From positions 124,001-188,000 of the forward strand of contig CAJTLT010000003.1 of NCBI GenBank assembly GCA_910577375.1: a stretch of DNA of 64,000 nucleotides, in the 5' to 3' direction. Made by a program: the position numbers and the translations under genes. Position 1 is the first letter of the stretch; each line of letters opens with the position of its first letter. Positions 43,183 through 52,635 of this stretch are shown piece by piece. This DNA is from an uncultured Christensenella sp. Lineage in GTDB: Bacteria > Bacillota > Clostridia > Christensenellales > Borkfalkiaceae. The notes under the pieces were generated by a model. It saw only the letters and a program-made list of their open reading frames with translations. It was not told the origin of the DNA and made no database searches.

Positions 43183-46100
43183 TTACTGTTTTTTATTTTT
43201 ATTTGCCGTTTCTGTCTTTGTTGCGGGTTTGGATTTAGGCGCAGTTTCCTTTTTTGTTTCGGTCTGCGGTTTCGCCGCCTTTTTAACAGGCGCTTTTTCC
43301 GTATGTTTTGCCGCGGGCTTAGGCTGTTCGTCTATACGGCTTTCCGCGTCTGCGGTTTTTTCCGCCTTTTGCTTTTTGGGCTTTTTCTCGCGGTTGTCAA
43401 GCTTTTCCACAAAACGGTTTCCGAAAACCGCCTTGCGGAACTTAGGCAACGCGATAAGGCACGCCACAAATGCAACCGTTGCGAGGAATAAAAGCAGGAA
43501 TACCACCAGCGCAATCGTCAAAGCGTTTTCTTTATAAATGTTCGCCGCGTTTATAAGATTTGCCGTGTAAGGCATACCCACCACGTTCAACATAACTTTG
43601 TCCGCAGAAGTTGTAATTATTTCCACAGTATGCTCCTTGTTTTCAAGATTTTCTTTATTGAACACCAGCTTGCGCGATTCCGCCGTAGCGCTGTTCATAT
43701 CTATCGTGCTTGCTTTCTTGCCGTCAATATAAACGTCGGCTGTTCCGTAGCCTTCGCCCGTCGCTGCGTAAAGCGAAATGCTTTCGCCCACAAATTTTAT
43801 AACAAGCTTTTCGTTTTTGCTCTCGGATATCATATATCCGTTAGGCTCGCTCTCTATCGAAGAAGAGTTTTTCCATCCTTCCGTTGCAAAAAACTTATTG
43901 CTAGTCGGCGGCAAAACCTGCTGCGTAACGGATTTTATTCCCGCGTCGAATTCCGCAAGAACGGAGAAATTTCCGCCCGTAGTTCCCTTAACAAGCAGCC
44001 TTAAATATCTGCCGCTTACTTCGGGGAAATTCATCGTAATGGTCGTTGATTTATAAGAATCCCTGTCAGCGGTCGCAACCGTTTTCCATTCGCCGTCAAG
44101 GCTGTCGGAAATCTGCAGTTCGCAGTCGGTTATATAAGAGTTAACGTTGTTTCTCGTAGTAACCGCAAAGAAGTTAAACATCTGCTCTTTCGAAGTATCG
44201 ATAATAAACTCGTGCGGACTTTCGGGCGTTATTTTCGGCACTCCGCCGCCGTAAGTAGTATGTAAAACCGTACCCGCCTGACCGTCTATCAAAAACTGCC
44301 AGCGGTCATATTCCACAACGCTTCCCTCTATGGGCTTGCCCGTTTCGAGGTCAACCTGCTGTTCGGTATAAAATCTTCCGTCAACAATATTTTCGGGCGC
44401 TTTCACAACCTTCCATTCGCTTTTATCCGTACCCGAAACGGAAAGCTTTATATTATCCTTTTTGGAAACTATAAACTGCGGCTCGAAAACAAACTCTTCG
44501 ATAGTCTGACCTATCGGAACGTCGGGGTGGAAAACGTCAGAAGTTTCAAACACCGCAAACTCGTCGCCCTCGTATTTGTATGCCATAGAAGCCGAACCGT
44601 TGCCGCCCGCATTTACGTTGAATAATCTCACCGCATAATATTTACCTTCCACAACGGTGCGTTTTATATCCATATCCTTATAAACGTTTGTATAAGTCGA
44701 TACGGTGCCGAGCTCTTCAAGGCTGTCAAAATCCTCTCCGAAGTAGAATTTCAGCCAGTCGTCGGCTTTTACGCTAAACGAAACCTCGCCGCTTTTAGGC
44801 GCTTTCCAGTAAAATTCCGCAATGCGCACATCTTTATCGCCAGAGCTTTTATAAGACGGTATATATCCGTAATTAATGCTCTCAGTCCTGTCCGGGGATT
44901 TTGAGCTTACTTCGGCCATAACCCCGTCCCAATCCTTCGCCTTGACGTTGTCATAGGACATTATTCTCGAGCCGTTATATGTAATTCTCAAACTTACAGT
45001 TAAAGTATGTATAACTCCGTCCGCAAGTCTTACGTCAAAAGAAAACTCGTCGGCAGTTCCCGTATAATCCTTTTTAAAAGAATAATACCACTTGCCGTTT
45101 TCCTGCCTTATTTTTCCGTGTTCGGGGTTGCTTACCGAAAGTATCTCGAATCCCTTGCTTTCTTCGGTATCGAATCCGCTAATCGTTTTTCCAATAAGGT
45201 CGAACTCCACGTCGTTTCCGTAAGAAACTATGTAATCGCCCGCGGTTTTAACTCCGTCTATTCCGCCCGCATAATAGCTTGAAACCGGCGTATAGTTCGG
45301 CAGCGATTGCATTTCGGAAAGCTGTTCTGCGGTAAACATATCGTCCGTTATATTCGCACAGTAGAACTCGTTGAAGTAATTAACGAAGTTCATTCCGTAA
45401 ATAAGCGAACAGCGGTACGCAAAGTCGGAACGCTTGTTGCCTTTTGTTCCGCTCTCTGCGTAAGAGGGGTTCTCCTTATACGTGTAAAGCAACTCATAAA
45501 ACTTTTCCGCGCCGAAAGAATGCATTATATTCGCATACATTCCAAGGCACTGGAAGTAACCGTAAGACCCGTCGTCGAAATCGCCTTTCTTCCCTTTAAA
45601 AGTCAGCGTTTCCGTCAGAACGTTGTAAGGGTTTGCATAAGCTCCGTGTTCAGCGCCTCCGCCGCTGCGGATTGTCGTTCCCACGTCGCAGAACATTATA
45701 TAGGCAAGCAGCGTCAAAGCATTGTTTCTTACCTCGCCTTCTCTTCCCGTGGCAAACCCCCATATATTGCCGTAAGCAGTGGCGTGGGTATGCCCGATTT
45801 CGTGCAGCGTTCCCCACGTTCCTCTTTGCAAAAGTCCGCGGTAATTCATCGCGTCGTCAAACCAACCCGTAGGCTGGGCGAACGAATAATTTCCCAACGC
45901 AACGGCAGCCCCCGCGGGAACGTGCCAGTCGAACATTATTTTGTTAAATCGGTTATAAGTACCGCCCGTGAACGATTCGTTTACAGAAAGGAACGAATGC
46001 CACAGCATCGCAAGCTTATCAATCTCGTCAGTCTTTACCCTGCGCATATATTGCGTCGTACCCATTTCTCCGGTATAGCCTATAAGCTCTCCGTTTTCGG

Positions 46101-47385
46101 TATCGAGCACGGCTATAACGCCGGGCGCCTGGCGCAGATACTGGTCGAAATATTGCGGCGTAGTCACTCCGAGTATGTAGTGCGGGGTTTCAACCGCTCC
46201 CGTAAAGGTTGTTTTCGCCTTAGAGTAACAGTTGTTCATTCCTATATGAATACATCCGCCGAAAGGAGTTCCTATCGTATACGTTTTATTTTCGGTCAAG
46301 GTAAATTCCGCAATTACCCAAGGTGCGCGCGCATGTTGCCTTGCCCACTGGCTTTGGTTTGTAACTTCGCCTTCCGTCATTTTGTTGTTTGCTACAAGCA
46401 CGTCGGCTTTTGTGAAATAAGCGTCTACCGAATTAGATTTAAGCGGAGTTCCCTTCCCCTCCGTAATCGATTTAAATATAACGTCGTCTTTCTGCAAACC
46501 GCCGCGCCAAGCAAGTGAATTCTGCAAACCTATAATAACAGATAACTTTTCGCCGGCTTTTAAGCCCTCAACCTTTACCGTAACGGGCTCGCCCGCGGGC
46601 AAATAAAGCCCCGAAGCGTGATAAGAACGGTAAAGCGGGTCCAGAGTTATTTCTTTTTCAACCGCGTTGTTCTCTCCTAAAACGGCGCCGTATTGCGCGT
46701 CCGCAGAGGGATGCTTTTTAAGCCACGACGCAAATTCGGCGTTAATTCCGTCTTCGTTGCTTGCAGTTTCCGCAGAAAGACGCGCCGCGTCCATCGCAAG
46801 ATGCTGTCCCTGCGTCATAAGCATATACTTATAAAACGAGCCGTCAGCCGAAGCGGGGTCAACGGAAACGCCGCTCATCGTTCCGTTTGAAAAAGCATAT
46901 TTGACAGAGCCGTCCTCATACTTCAAAGGATTGCCCTTATTGTCTTTCAGATATGTACCGTCGCAAGCTTGTTTGGGCGAAGGGTACTGTCTGAATTTAA
47001 TCGTCGCCGTATTTTTGTTCCCTTCGGTCGTCACAAGCGAACCGTAAACGGGGTCGATAGTATTGTTTTCGCTGTCATAAACAAGCGAAAAATCGTCGCT
47101 CAGCATTTCCGTCTTTGCGCGCGGCAAATTTCTTTTAGTCACGTTCATCGTATCCGCGCGCACGGTAGCCTGCACGTCGGAAAGATTTTCGTAATCATAC
47201 TTTTTAAGCGCAAACTGTTCTTCTGTCGGCAGCTTGCTTTCGGGTATTTTATATACAATACCGTCAACTCCGCACGAAGAAGCCAAAACCGCGGAAACCA
47301 CTGTAACCGCAGCCACGGCAAAACACATTGCCGCGCGCTTGAAAATTTTTGCTTTTCCGAAAGGTCTCTTTATTCTGTCTTTCAA
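43183..47385 (-). CDS. Giant cell-surface M60-family metallopeptidase
   Basis: 1,400 residues from a TTG at 47385 with GGAGATAAAA upstream. A signal sequence ends near VLASSC (Cys 38), an imperfect lipobox. The M60 gluzincin domain (about residues 385-720) holds the zinc motif HEIGH at 528-532 in RGTWGTLHEIGHTHATAYG. PA14-like (IAEFYWKAPKSGEVSFSVKADD) and discoidin-like (SDSLDGEWKTVATADRDSYKS) domains follow. A membrane span (LTIALVVFLLLFLATVAF) near residue 1310 is followed by about 90 cytoplasmic residues rich in Lys, Pro, Thr and Glu. M60 enzymes cut mucin-type glycoproteins, so a host-glycoprotein target is likely. Second gene after 47397. Confidence 0.88.
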   Translation of the reverse strand: MKDRIKRPFGKAKIFKRAAMCFAVAAVTVVSAVLASSCGVDGIVYKIPESKLPTEEQFALKKYDYENLSDVQATVRADTMNVTKRNLPRAKTEMLSDDFSLVYDSENNTIDPVYGSLVTTEGNKNTATIKFRQYPSPKQACDGTYLKDNKGNPLKYEDGSVKYAFSNGTMSGVSVDPASADGSFYKYMLMTQGQHLAMDAARLSAETASNEDGINAEFASWLKKHPSADAQYGAVLGENNAVEKEITLDPLYRSYHASGLYLPAGEPVTVKVEGLKAGEKLSVIIGLQNSLAWRGGLQKDDVIFKSITEGKGTPLKSNSVDAYFTKADVLVANNKMTEGEVTNQSQWARQHARAPWVIAEFTLTENKTYTIGTPFGGCIHIGMNNCYSKAKTTFTGAVETPHYILGVTTPQYFDQYLRQAPGVIAVLDTENGELIGYTGEMGTTQYMRRVKTDEIDKLAMLWHSFLSVNESFTGGTYNRFNKIMFDWHVPAGAAVALGNYSFAQPTGWFDDAMNYRGLLQRGTWGTLHEIGHTHATAYGNIWGFATGREGEVRNNALTLLAYIMFCDVGTTIRSGGGAEHGAYANPYNVLTETLTFKGKKGDFDDGSYGYFQCLGMYANIMHSFGAEKFYELLYTYKENPSYAESGTKGNKRSDFAYRCSLIYGMNFVNYFNEFYCANITDDMFTAEQLSEMQSLPNYTPVSSYYAGGIDGVKTAGDYIVSYGNDVEFDLIGKTISGFDTEESKGFEILSVSNPEHGKIRQENGKWYYSFKKDYTGTADEFSFDVRLADGVIHTLTVSLRITYNGSRIMSYDNVKAKDWDGVMAEVSSKSPDRTESINYGYIPSYKSSGDKDVRIAEFYWKAPKSGEVSFSVKADDWLKFYFGEDFDSLEELGTVSTYTNVYKDMDIKRTVVEGKYYAVRLFNVNAGGNGSASMAYKYEGDEFAVFETSDVFHPDVPIGQTIEEFVFEPQFIVSKKDNIKLSVSGTDKSEWKVVKAPENIVDGRFYTEQQVDLETGKPIEGSVVEYDRWQFLIDGQAGTVLHTTYGGGVPKITPESPHEFIIDTSKEQMFNFFAVTTRNNVNSYITDCELQISDSLDGEWKTVATADRDSYKSTTITMNFPEVSGRYLRLLVKGTTGGNFSVLAEFDAGIKSVTQQVLPPTSNKFFATEGWKNSSSIESEPNGYMISESKNEKLVIKFVGESISLYAATGEGYGTADVYIDGKKASTIDMNSATAESRKLVFNKENLENKEHTVEIITTSADKVMLNVVGMPYTANLINAANIYKENALTIALVVFLLLFLATVAFVACLIALPKFRKAVFGNRFVEKLDNREKKPKKQKAEKTADAESRIDEQPKPAAKHTEKAPVKKAAKPQTETKKETAPKSKPATKTETANKNKKQ

Positions 47386-47396
47386 TTTTATCTCCT

Positions 47397-47969
47397 TTAA
47401 AGGTTTAATTCAAAATATGTATTTTTTCTCTTGAATACGCGTTTAAGCTGCAACTGCCACAGTATAACGTCTATATCCGCTTTTCGGCATGTGCATTTGT
47501 CGCCGTCTTTGAATTTGCATTCAAGCTGTTCGTTAACGCATAAGCTTCTGTTATCCGCAAACATATCGCGGTGCGCTGTCTTTTTATGTCTTAAAATAGA
47601 TTGTCTTACTATGCAAACTTCCCCGCGGCTTTCGTCCAAACGAATTATTCTGTCCCGCGGGATATAAAGAATACTGTATAAAAGCTCCTCAAGCCGTTCT
47701 TCGAACTTTCCAGAAAGCCATAATCCGGCGATAAAGGTTTCCGCCTTCAGGTTCACGCGGTAATGCACTTCCTTTTTCCGCCCCTTGGTTAAAACGGCGC
47801 AAAGCACTCTTCTTAAAATAAATTCCCCTTCGCTCAGAACAGACTTGTGCGCGTGGATATAATCGAGTACCGCCGCAGCCTCTTTGCCGCTCATCTTTAT
47901 ATCCAGAAATTCAAGCTGCAAACTGACGGTTTCGGCAGTACCGCTCAAAGCCAGCATTTCGCTTTCCAT
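47397..47969 (-). CDS. Hypothetical cytoplasmic protein with a Cys cluster
   Basis: 190 residues, no signal peptide or membrane span. Mostly helical in the first 120 (KMSGKEAAAVLDYIHAHK). Near the C-terminus CVNEQLECKFKDGDKCTCRK holds four Cys that could bind a metal, and the end (LWQLQLKRVFKRKNTYFELNL) is basic. Not recognised. It precedes the M60 gene by eleven bases in the same operon. AGAGG precedes the ATG. Confidence 0.7.
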   Translation of the reverse strand: MESEMLALSGTAETVSLQLEFLDIKMSGKEAAAVLDYIHAHKSVLSEGEFILRRVLCAVLTKGRKKEVHYRVNLKAETFIAGLWLSGKFEERLEELLYSILYIPRDRIIRLDESRGEVCIVRQSILRHKKTAHRDMFADNRSLCVNEQLECKFKDGDKCTCRKADIDVILWQLQLKRVFKRKNTYFELNL

Positions 47970-47986
47970 TTTTTTACCTCTGATAC

Positions 47987-48015
47987 ATATTAATTAATAA
48001 TCGCAAAAATGTCAA
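47987..48015 (-). promoter_or_regulatory. Promoter of the M60 operon
   Basis: TTGACA (48015-48010), 17 bp, TAATAT (47992-47987) on the minus strand. Confidence 0.7.
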
Positions 48016-48064
48016 CTTCCGCGCCGCACTAAAATTCCGTACAGCCACCGCTTAAAAATATATA

Positions 48065-48511
48065 TCACAGTTTCAGCCGCTTTTCGAAATATACCATATC
48101 GGTAAGTCTCACCCCGCCCTCTATTATGGGATAATCATAATTATCGGTAAAAAAATTTTTTACGGTATGCGCTCTTGTAAAACCGCATTTCTCATAAAAA
48201 GGCACGGTAAGCGAGCTTTCGCCCGTTCCCGCACGTAAAACCGAGAAATCTTTTTTATACCTTTCGCAAACAAATTCTATAAGCGCTTTGCCGTAACCGC
48301 ATTTTCTGTATTCGGGCAATACCGCAATATTTTTTATTTCCGCAACGCCGCCGCCCGTGTCGCAGACAACCGCTTCCCCTTTAATTCCGCCGTCGTCCAA
48401 AACAAACATAATTCCGCCGTCAAGATATCTGTATATCATACTCTCCTGCTCATCACCTATAAGCAGCAAATCAAGATATTTTTTCTTGTCGGAAACTTCA
48501 TAAATTTTCAC
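48065..48511 (-). CDS. GNAT-family N-acetyltransferase
   Basis: 148 residues from a GTG at 48511 with GGGG nine bases upstream. The acetyl-CoA motif is IKNIAVLPEYRKCGYGKALIEFVCE, followed by VPFYEKCGFTRAHTVKNFF. Acceptor substrate unknown. Monocistronic. Confidence 0.9.
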   Translation of the reverse strand: MKIYEVSDKKKYLDLLLIGDEQESMIYRYLDGGIMFVLDDGGIKGEAVVCDTGGGVAEIKNIAVLPEYRKCGYGKALIEFVCERYKKDFSVLRAGTGESSLTVPFYEKCGFTRAHTVKNFFTDNYDYPIIEGGVRLTDMVYFEKRLKL

Positions 48512-48605
48512 AATTGCCCCCGTAATATGTTTTATTTAAAGCAATTTCATATAAATATTTTATCATCAAACAACGGCAAAATCAACCAGACAACATATAA
48601 AATAA

Positions 48606-48633
48606 CGGATACCGCGCAACCGCACGATATCCG
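48606..48633 (-). terminator. Terminator after the small lipoprotein gene
   Basis: CGGATA and TATCCG close a GC-rich hairpin. On the minus strand it is followed by TTATTTTATAT, about 30 bases after the lipoprotein stop. Confidence 0.65.
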
Positions 48634-48661
48634 AATATTGCCTGTCAGTTTTTAATGTTTA

Positions 48662-49060
48662 TTATTTTCTGGTCAAGGTAACGTCGAAAGTTCCGTCGCG
48701 TCCCTGTATAGAATAAACGATAGTGTAAGTCGAACCGTCTTTTGTGGATTTCAAAGTAGTCGCTTTATCGCCTTCGCCGAGAACAACCGTATAAACGTCG
48801 TTTTCAAACGTCCAGGTTCCGGTCTTGCAAAGCGATTTAACGATTTGCTGTGCAGTCTGCATTTCGCTGTCCGTAGTTACGTCGTAATCGCAGGTACCGT
48901 CGCCGTTAAGCGTAAGAGTATGGGTAGTTTCGATACTCATTATTTCCTTTTCTCCGGTGAAAACCACTTCGGAAGAGCACGCCGCAATCATAGCAATGCT
49001 GCAGCACAAAGCAACGATTAAAGCCAAAACAGGTATAATTTTTTTAACTGAATTTTTCAT
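48662..49060 (-). CDS. Small lipoprotein
   Basis: 132 residues. The signal peptide ends in lipobox IAAC (Cys 28). The mature part is a small beta-rich domain, with THTLTLNGDGTCDYDVTTDSE, GTWTFENDVYTVVLGEGDKA and SIQGRDGTFDVTLTRK, in the style of lipocalin-like or YceI-like barrels; no exact family recognised. It follows the order-swapped GH3 gene by 30 bases and is probably co-transcribed. GGAG precedes the ATG. Confidence 0.85.
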   Translation of the reverse strand: MKNSVKKIIPVLALIVALCCSIAMIAACSSEVVFTGEKEIMSIETTHTLTLNGDGTCDYDVTTDSEMQTAQQIVKSLCKTGTWTFENDVYTVVLGEGDKATTLKSTKDGSTYTIVYSIQGRDGTFDVTLTRK

Positions 49061-49090
49061 TTATTTTTCTCCTTAATTTTAAAAGCCGCC

Positions 49091-52090
49091 TTAAAGATTT
49101 CGTTTGGATTTTTTGTCCTTCAAGACAACTACAACCGCACCGGCTATGCTTGCCGCAAACAATGCGCCGAACAGGCAATCGAGCGTTATTTCGGCAATCT
49201 GCCAACCGGTAGCGACTTTTTCGATTTGTGTGTAAACGGAGAAATCGTTCATAGCGTTACTGTGTACCGTAGCATACAGAACGTGTTTAACCGCTTCTCT
49301 CATTTGCCACGCGACCTCGCCGTGCCCCGTTCTGAAATTTTTATAAGGCGCGTTTTTGTCGAGTTCGCCGTCGGGGATATCGCAGCCCGCCATAAGGAAC
49401 AAAGGCATTTGCGGGGCTTTATATCCGATACCGTACATATCCGATACGATAAGCCCTCTCAACCCAAGCTCGCCGCGTAAAAAGTCCGTTAACAAGGCCT
49501 TATTAGCGGGGCAATGCACTGCGCCCATACGGTTGAACGCCGCCATGGCGTTCATTGCTCCGCCGTCTATAACGGCTTTTGCAAAAGGCTTGAGATATAT
49601 TTCACGCAAGGTCTGTTCGTTGAGCCATACTCCGACGCCCGCGCGCTGCGTTTCCTGTTCGTTAAGCGCAAAGTGCTTTATATATGCGTTGCAACCGTGC
49701 GCCTGCAATGCCGCGACTTCTTTCGCCGCCATAGTTCCCGCAAGGAATCCGTCCTCGCTGAAATATTCGTAAAGTCTGCCGCCGTAAGGGCTGCGGTGCG
49801 TATTGAGACCTATGCCGTAAAATCCGCCGTAACCCGCCCATATCGCGTCCTCTCCGAGGAGATTTCCGAACCTGTCAGCAAGCTCGGTACTGAACGTGGA
49901 AGCGAGTATTCCTATGCATGGATAATAAGGCGCCGTTTTATCTTTGTCGGGGTCATTTTTCCTTGCCGCAAGTCCCAAAGAATTTTTGCCGTAAACCTCG
50001 GTAAGTCCCGTAGGTCCGTTCTGGTCAACGGTGTTGGGCTTTATTATTGAAGGCAATCCGCGCGTGCTTTGAAGCCCAGCGTTCAGAAGTTCAACCGTCT
50101 CATCCCACGTAAGCTGGTCTAAAAGCTTATCCCATTCGGGGTCGTCATAAGGTATAGGCTCGCCGTTTTCGTCAACGCGCAAATCGATAAGCTTTTTACC
50201 GTTTTTCTTTCCGTACGCGGGATATTCCACGTCGTCTTTGGGGATAACCGAAGAGTCGTCCTGCTTTACCATATCGTCGGCAAGCTGACGCGTCATTTTA
50301 AGAACAACGTTTCCCGTAGGCATACTGCCCGTCCAGTCGGCGCGCGTAATATATCTCACGGAATTTTCATTGCTCTGGAAATATTTGTTAACGTCCGCAA
50401 AATCGAAAAGATTTTTTATATCTCCGTTTTCGGTTTTGGCATAAGTCGTCTTGTCGAGTTCAAGGTCAATATCCTCTACAAGCCCCGCCTTCCCGTCTGC
50501 GTCCATTCTTTTTCCGTTGCCCGCGGTATATCCCTTAAACGCAAGGATATTGTTCACCGCGTCGTGCGCGTCATGCCCCGCCGCCAACAGATATTTACCT
50601 TCGGTCAATATATAGGTTTTAGCGTCGGACGCGTCATATACCGCAAATTCGCTCTTGTCAACGGTAACGCTTACCTCCTGCGAACCGCCCGCGGCTATAT
50701 CGTCCGTCTTTGCAAATCCAACAAGGTCAACCGCGGATTTTTCAATGCCGCGCTCGATATCGTATTCGCCGAACGGTTTCTGAACATAAATCTGAACAAC
50801 GTCTTTGCCGCTCAGCGTGCCTTTGTTGGTAACGGTAAGGCTTACCGTATAAGTTCCGTCCTGGTTGTCTGCCACTTTATAGCCCGAATAATCGAACTGC
50901 GTATAAGAACCGCCGTAACCGAACGGGTGGGAAACCGTTTTCGAATAATCAAATTCGCCCGATTTTTCCCTTTCGGTAACGTAATCGTAATATCTTGTTT
51001 CGGTATAACGGTAACCTACGTAAATACCCTCCTGATAAACGACGTAAGCCGTATATTTTTTATCGGTTTTGCTGCCAGATAAAGGAAGATTGTAGTTATC
51101 CGCATTCTCGTAACGGAATTCGCCGAAGTTATAATTTACGGGGTTGTAAGAATGCTTCATCCAATACGTATCGGAAAGATGCCCCGAAGGATTTACTTTA
51201 CCCGCAACTATATCGCCCACTGCGTTAAATCCGCTTATACCCACGTGACCTACCCAAAGAGCCGCGTCGATTGCATAATCCGAATCGTATATAAATTCGC
51301 TTTCGATTTGGTTAGCCGTATTCAAAAGAACGATTATTTTCTTAATGCCGCCGCTCTTTTTCAAGCCCGCAAGCCCTTTAAGAACGCTCTGTTCCGTTGC
51401 GGAAAGTCTGAGATAGTCGCCGTCCTGCCCGTCCGTTCCCGTTTTGGCCATATCGGTGCCCTCTCCGCCTACGCGCGTAATTATGAATAAAGCCGCGTCG
51501 CCGTAAGCCTTGATTTTGCTTTCGCCCACTCCCGCAACAACGTCGCTCCAGGGCGCATCGTTTATCTTTGCGTCAACGCCTCTGCCGACGCGTTTGTATT
51601 TTTCCGAAGTCGAAGACGAATAAAAAGAAAGCAAATCGGGATTTACTTCGAACCCCGCCTGTTTAAATCCTTGCTCTGGGGTCACGGGCGGCTGGGGATT
51701 ACGCGTTTGCGCAGAACCCTTTCCGCCGTAAGCAGGGTCTACGGAAGATATTCCGAAAATCCCTATCTTCTTTTCTCCCGAAGCGGGTTTCAAAGGCAGG
51801 CAGTTGTTTTCGTTTTTAAGCAAAACCGCCCCTTCCGCCTCTATATCCTGCGCAGCCTCTTTACCGTCGGCTATAAGGTCGGAAAGCTTATCGTACGCGC
51901 TTTTAAAATATTCTTTATCCTGTACGGGCGCGTCCTCGGGTTCGTAAGTGTTGTAATTGCTTACGTTCAGATAGTTGTTAATCGCCGTCACGTTCTCGCT
52001 TGTTATCGCGGTAACGCACATGGCAAAGCCGAACAATACCGTGCTTACAACAGTTGAAATTTTTACGAAAAGTTTAATTTTCCTGTTCAT
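49091..52090 (-). CDS. Membrane-anchored glycoside hydrolase family 3 with swapped domain order
   Basis: 999 residues. A membrane span near residues 8-30 and another near 962-985 leave the enzyme outside the cell. Unlike standard GH3, the alpha/beta-sandwich domain comes first (EAEGAVLLKNENNCLPL, KIGIFGISSVDPAYGGKGS), followed by the fibronectin-like domain (PFGYGGSYTQFDYSGY). The barrel comes last (STRGLPSIIKPNTVDQNGPTG, LYEYFSEDGFLAGTMA) with nucleophile Asp 884 in GLIVSDMYG. Order-swapped GH3 enzymes are known in gut Clostridia. Overlaps the preceding membrane-protein gene by 17 bases. Confidence 0.9.
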   Translation of the reverse strand: MNRKIKLFVKISTVVSTVLFGFAMCVTAITSENVTAINNYLNVSNYNTYEPEDAPVQDKEYFKSAYDKLSDLIADGKEAAQDIEAEGAVLLKNENNCLPLKPASGEKKIGIFGISSVDPAYGGKGSAQTRNPQPPVTPEQGFKQAGFEVNPDLLSFYSSSTSEKYKRVGRGVDAKINDAPWSDVVAGVGESKIKAYGDAALFIITRVGGEGTDMAKTGTDGQDGDYLRLSATEQSVLKGLAGLKKSGGIKKIIVLLNTANQIESEFIYDSDYAIDAALWVGHVGISGFNAVGDIVAGKVNPSGHLSDTYWMKHSYNPVNYNFGEFRYENADNYNLPLSGSKTDKKYTAYVVYQEGIYVGYRYTETRYYDYVTEREKSGEFDYSKTVSHPFGYGGSYTQFDYSGYKVADNQDGTYTVSLTVTNKGTLSGKDVVQIYVQKPFGEYDIERGIEKSAVDLVGFAKTDDIAAGGSQEVSVTVDKSEFAVYDASDAKTYILTEGKYLLAAGHDAHDAVNNILAFKGYTAGNGKRMDADGKAGLVEDIDLELDKTTYAKTENGDIKNLFDFADVNKYFQSNENSVRYITRADWTGSMPTGNVVLKMTRQLADDMVKQDDSSVIPKDDVEYPAYGKKNGKKLIDLRVDENGEPIPYDDPEWDKLLDQLTWDETVELLNAGLQSTRGLPSIIKPNTVDQNGPTGLTEVYGKNSLGLAARKNDPDKDKTAPYYPCIGILASTFSTELADRFGNLLGEDAIWAGYGGFYGIGLNTHRSPYGGRLYEYFSEDGFLAGTMAAKEVAALQAHGCNAYIKHFALNEQETQRAGVGVWLNEQTLREIYLKPFAKAVIDGGAMNAMAAFNRMGAVHCPANKALLTDFLRGELGLRGLIVSDMYGIGYKAPQMPLFLMAGCDIPDGELDKNAPYKNFRTGHGEVAWQMREAVKHVLYATVHSNAMNDFSVYTQIEKVATGWQIAEITLDCLFGALFAASIAGAVVVVLKDKKSKRNL

Positions 52091-52496
52091 CTTTGCGCCC
52101 CCCGTCCTTTATTTGTTTTAAAAACAGATTTGCTATGCTAAGCCCGAATGCAAGCATAAAAAACAATGCGCATACTATGAACTGCGGGTCGAAAGTATCG
52201 AGGTCTATGCCCACCATTACAACGGATACGTAGTAATATATCCCGTAAATAAAGAACAACAGCGACAGAAACACGAACACCGCTATGGCGTAAGGCGCAT
52301 ACTTGTATTGTTTAAGAGCGATAAGCGTGCCGCCGCTTATTGCCGCAAGCAAAATAAAAACAAAAGCCGCCCAGCTCATATCGTCGGTGCCCGCGTAACA
52401 GCCCGCATAAACAGCGGCTGTTATCAATGAAAACGCAGAAAGCCCCGCCGAAAACCAGAATCCGACGCTTTTGTCTCTGAGATAATCCCTATTCAT
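52074..52496 (-). CDS. Small four-span membrane protein
   Basis: 140 residues with four hydrophobic segments (FWFSAGLSAFSLITAAVYAG, WAAFVFILLAAISGGTLIAL, YAIAVFVFLSLLFFIYGIYY, FIVCALFFMLAFGLSIANLF), starting NRDYLRDKSVG. No family recognised. First gene of the operon with the order-swapped GH3, whose start it overlaps, so the two may interact in the membrane. Confidence 0.75.
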   Translation of the reverse strand: MNRDYLRDKSVGFWFSAGLSAFSLITAAVYAGCYAGTDDMSWAAFVFILLAAISGGTLIALKQYKYAPYAIAVFVFLSLLFFIYGIYYYVSVVMVGIDLDTFDPQFIVCALFFMLAFGLSIANLFLKQIKDGGRKDEQEN

Positions 52497-52525
52497 ACCG
52501 TTTTTCCCCTTTTTCTAAAACAGTT

Positions 52526-52591
52526 AATAATTATCTTTGCCGTTGCCAAACAACGGCAAAGAGGGCTAGCCCTCTTAGTTTGATAATTATT
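52526..52591 (-). other. Three-way-junction RNA element in the leader
   Basis: Outer arms AATAATTATC (52526-52535) and GATAATTATT (52582-52591) enclose hairpin CTTTGCCGTTG/CAACGGCAAAG (52535-52561) and palindrome GAGGGCTAGCCCTC (52561-52574). It fills most of the 5' leader. No riboswitch class recognised. Confidence 0.6.
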
Positions 52592-52606
52592 CCGTTTTAT
52601 ATTCAT

Positions 52607-52635
52607 ATTATAAGTTGCGCAAAAGTTAAAATCCA
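52607..52635 (-). promoter_or_regulatory. Candidate promoter of the membrane GH3 operon
   Basis: TGGATT (52635-52630), 17 bp, TATAAT (52612-52607) on the minus strand, giving a leader of about 100 nt. Confidence 0.5.

Noticed and set aside
45307..46518. Plus-strand open frame of 403 codons
   Set aside because: Antisense shadow of the M60 peptidase gene; the composition is rich in Arg and Ser, with no domain.
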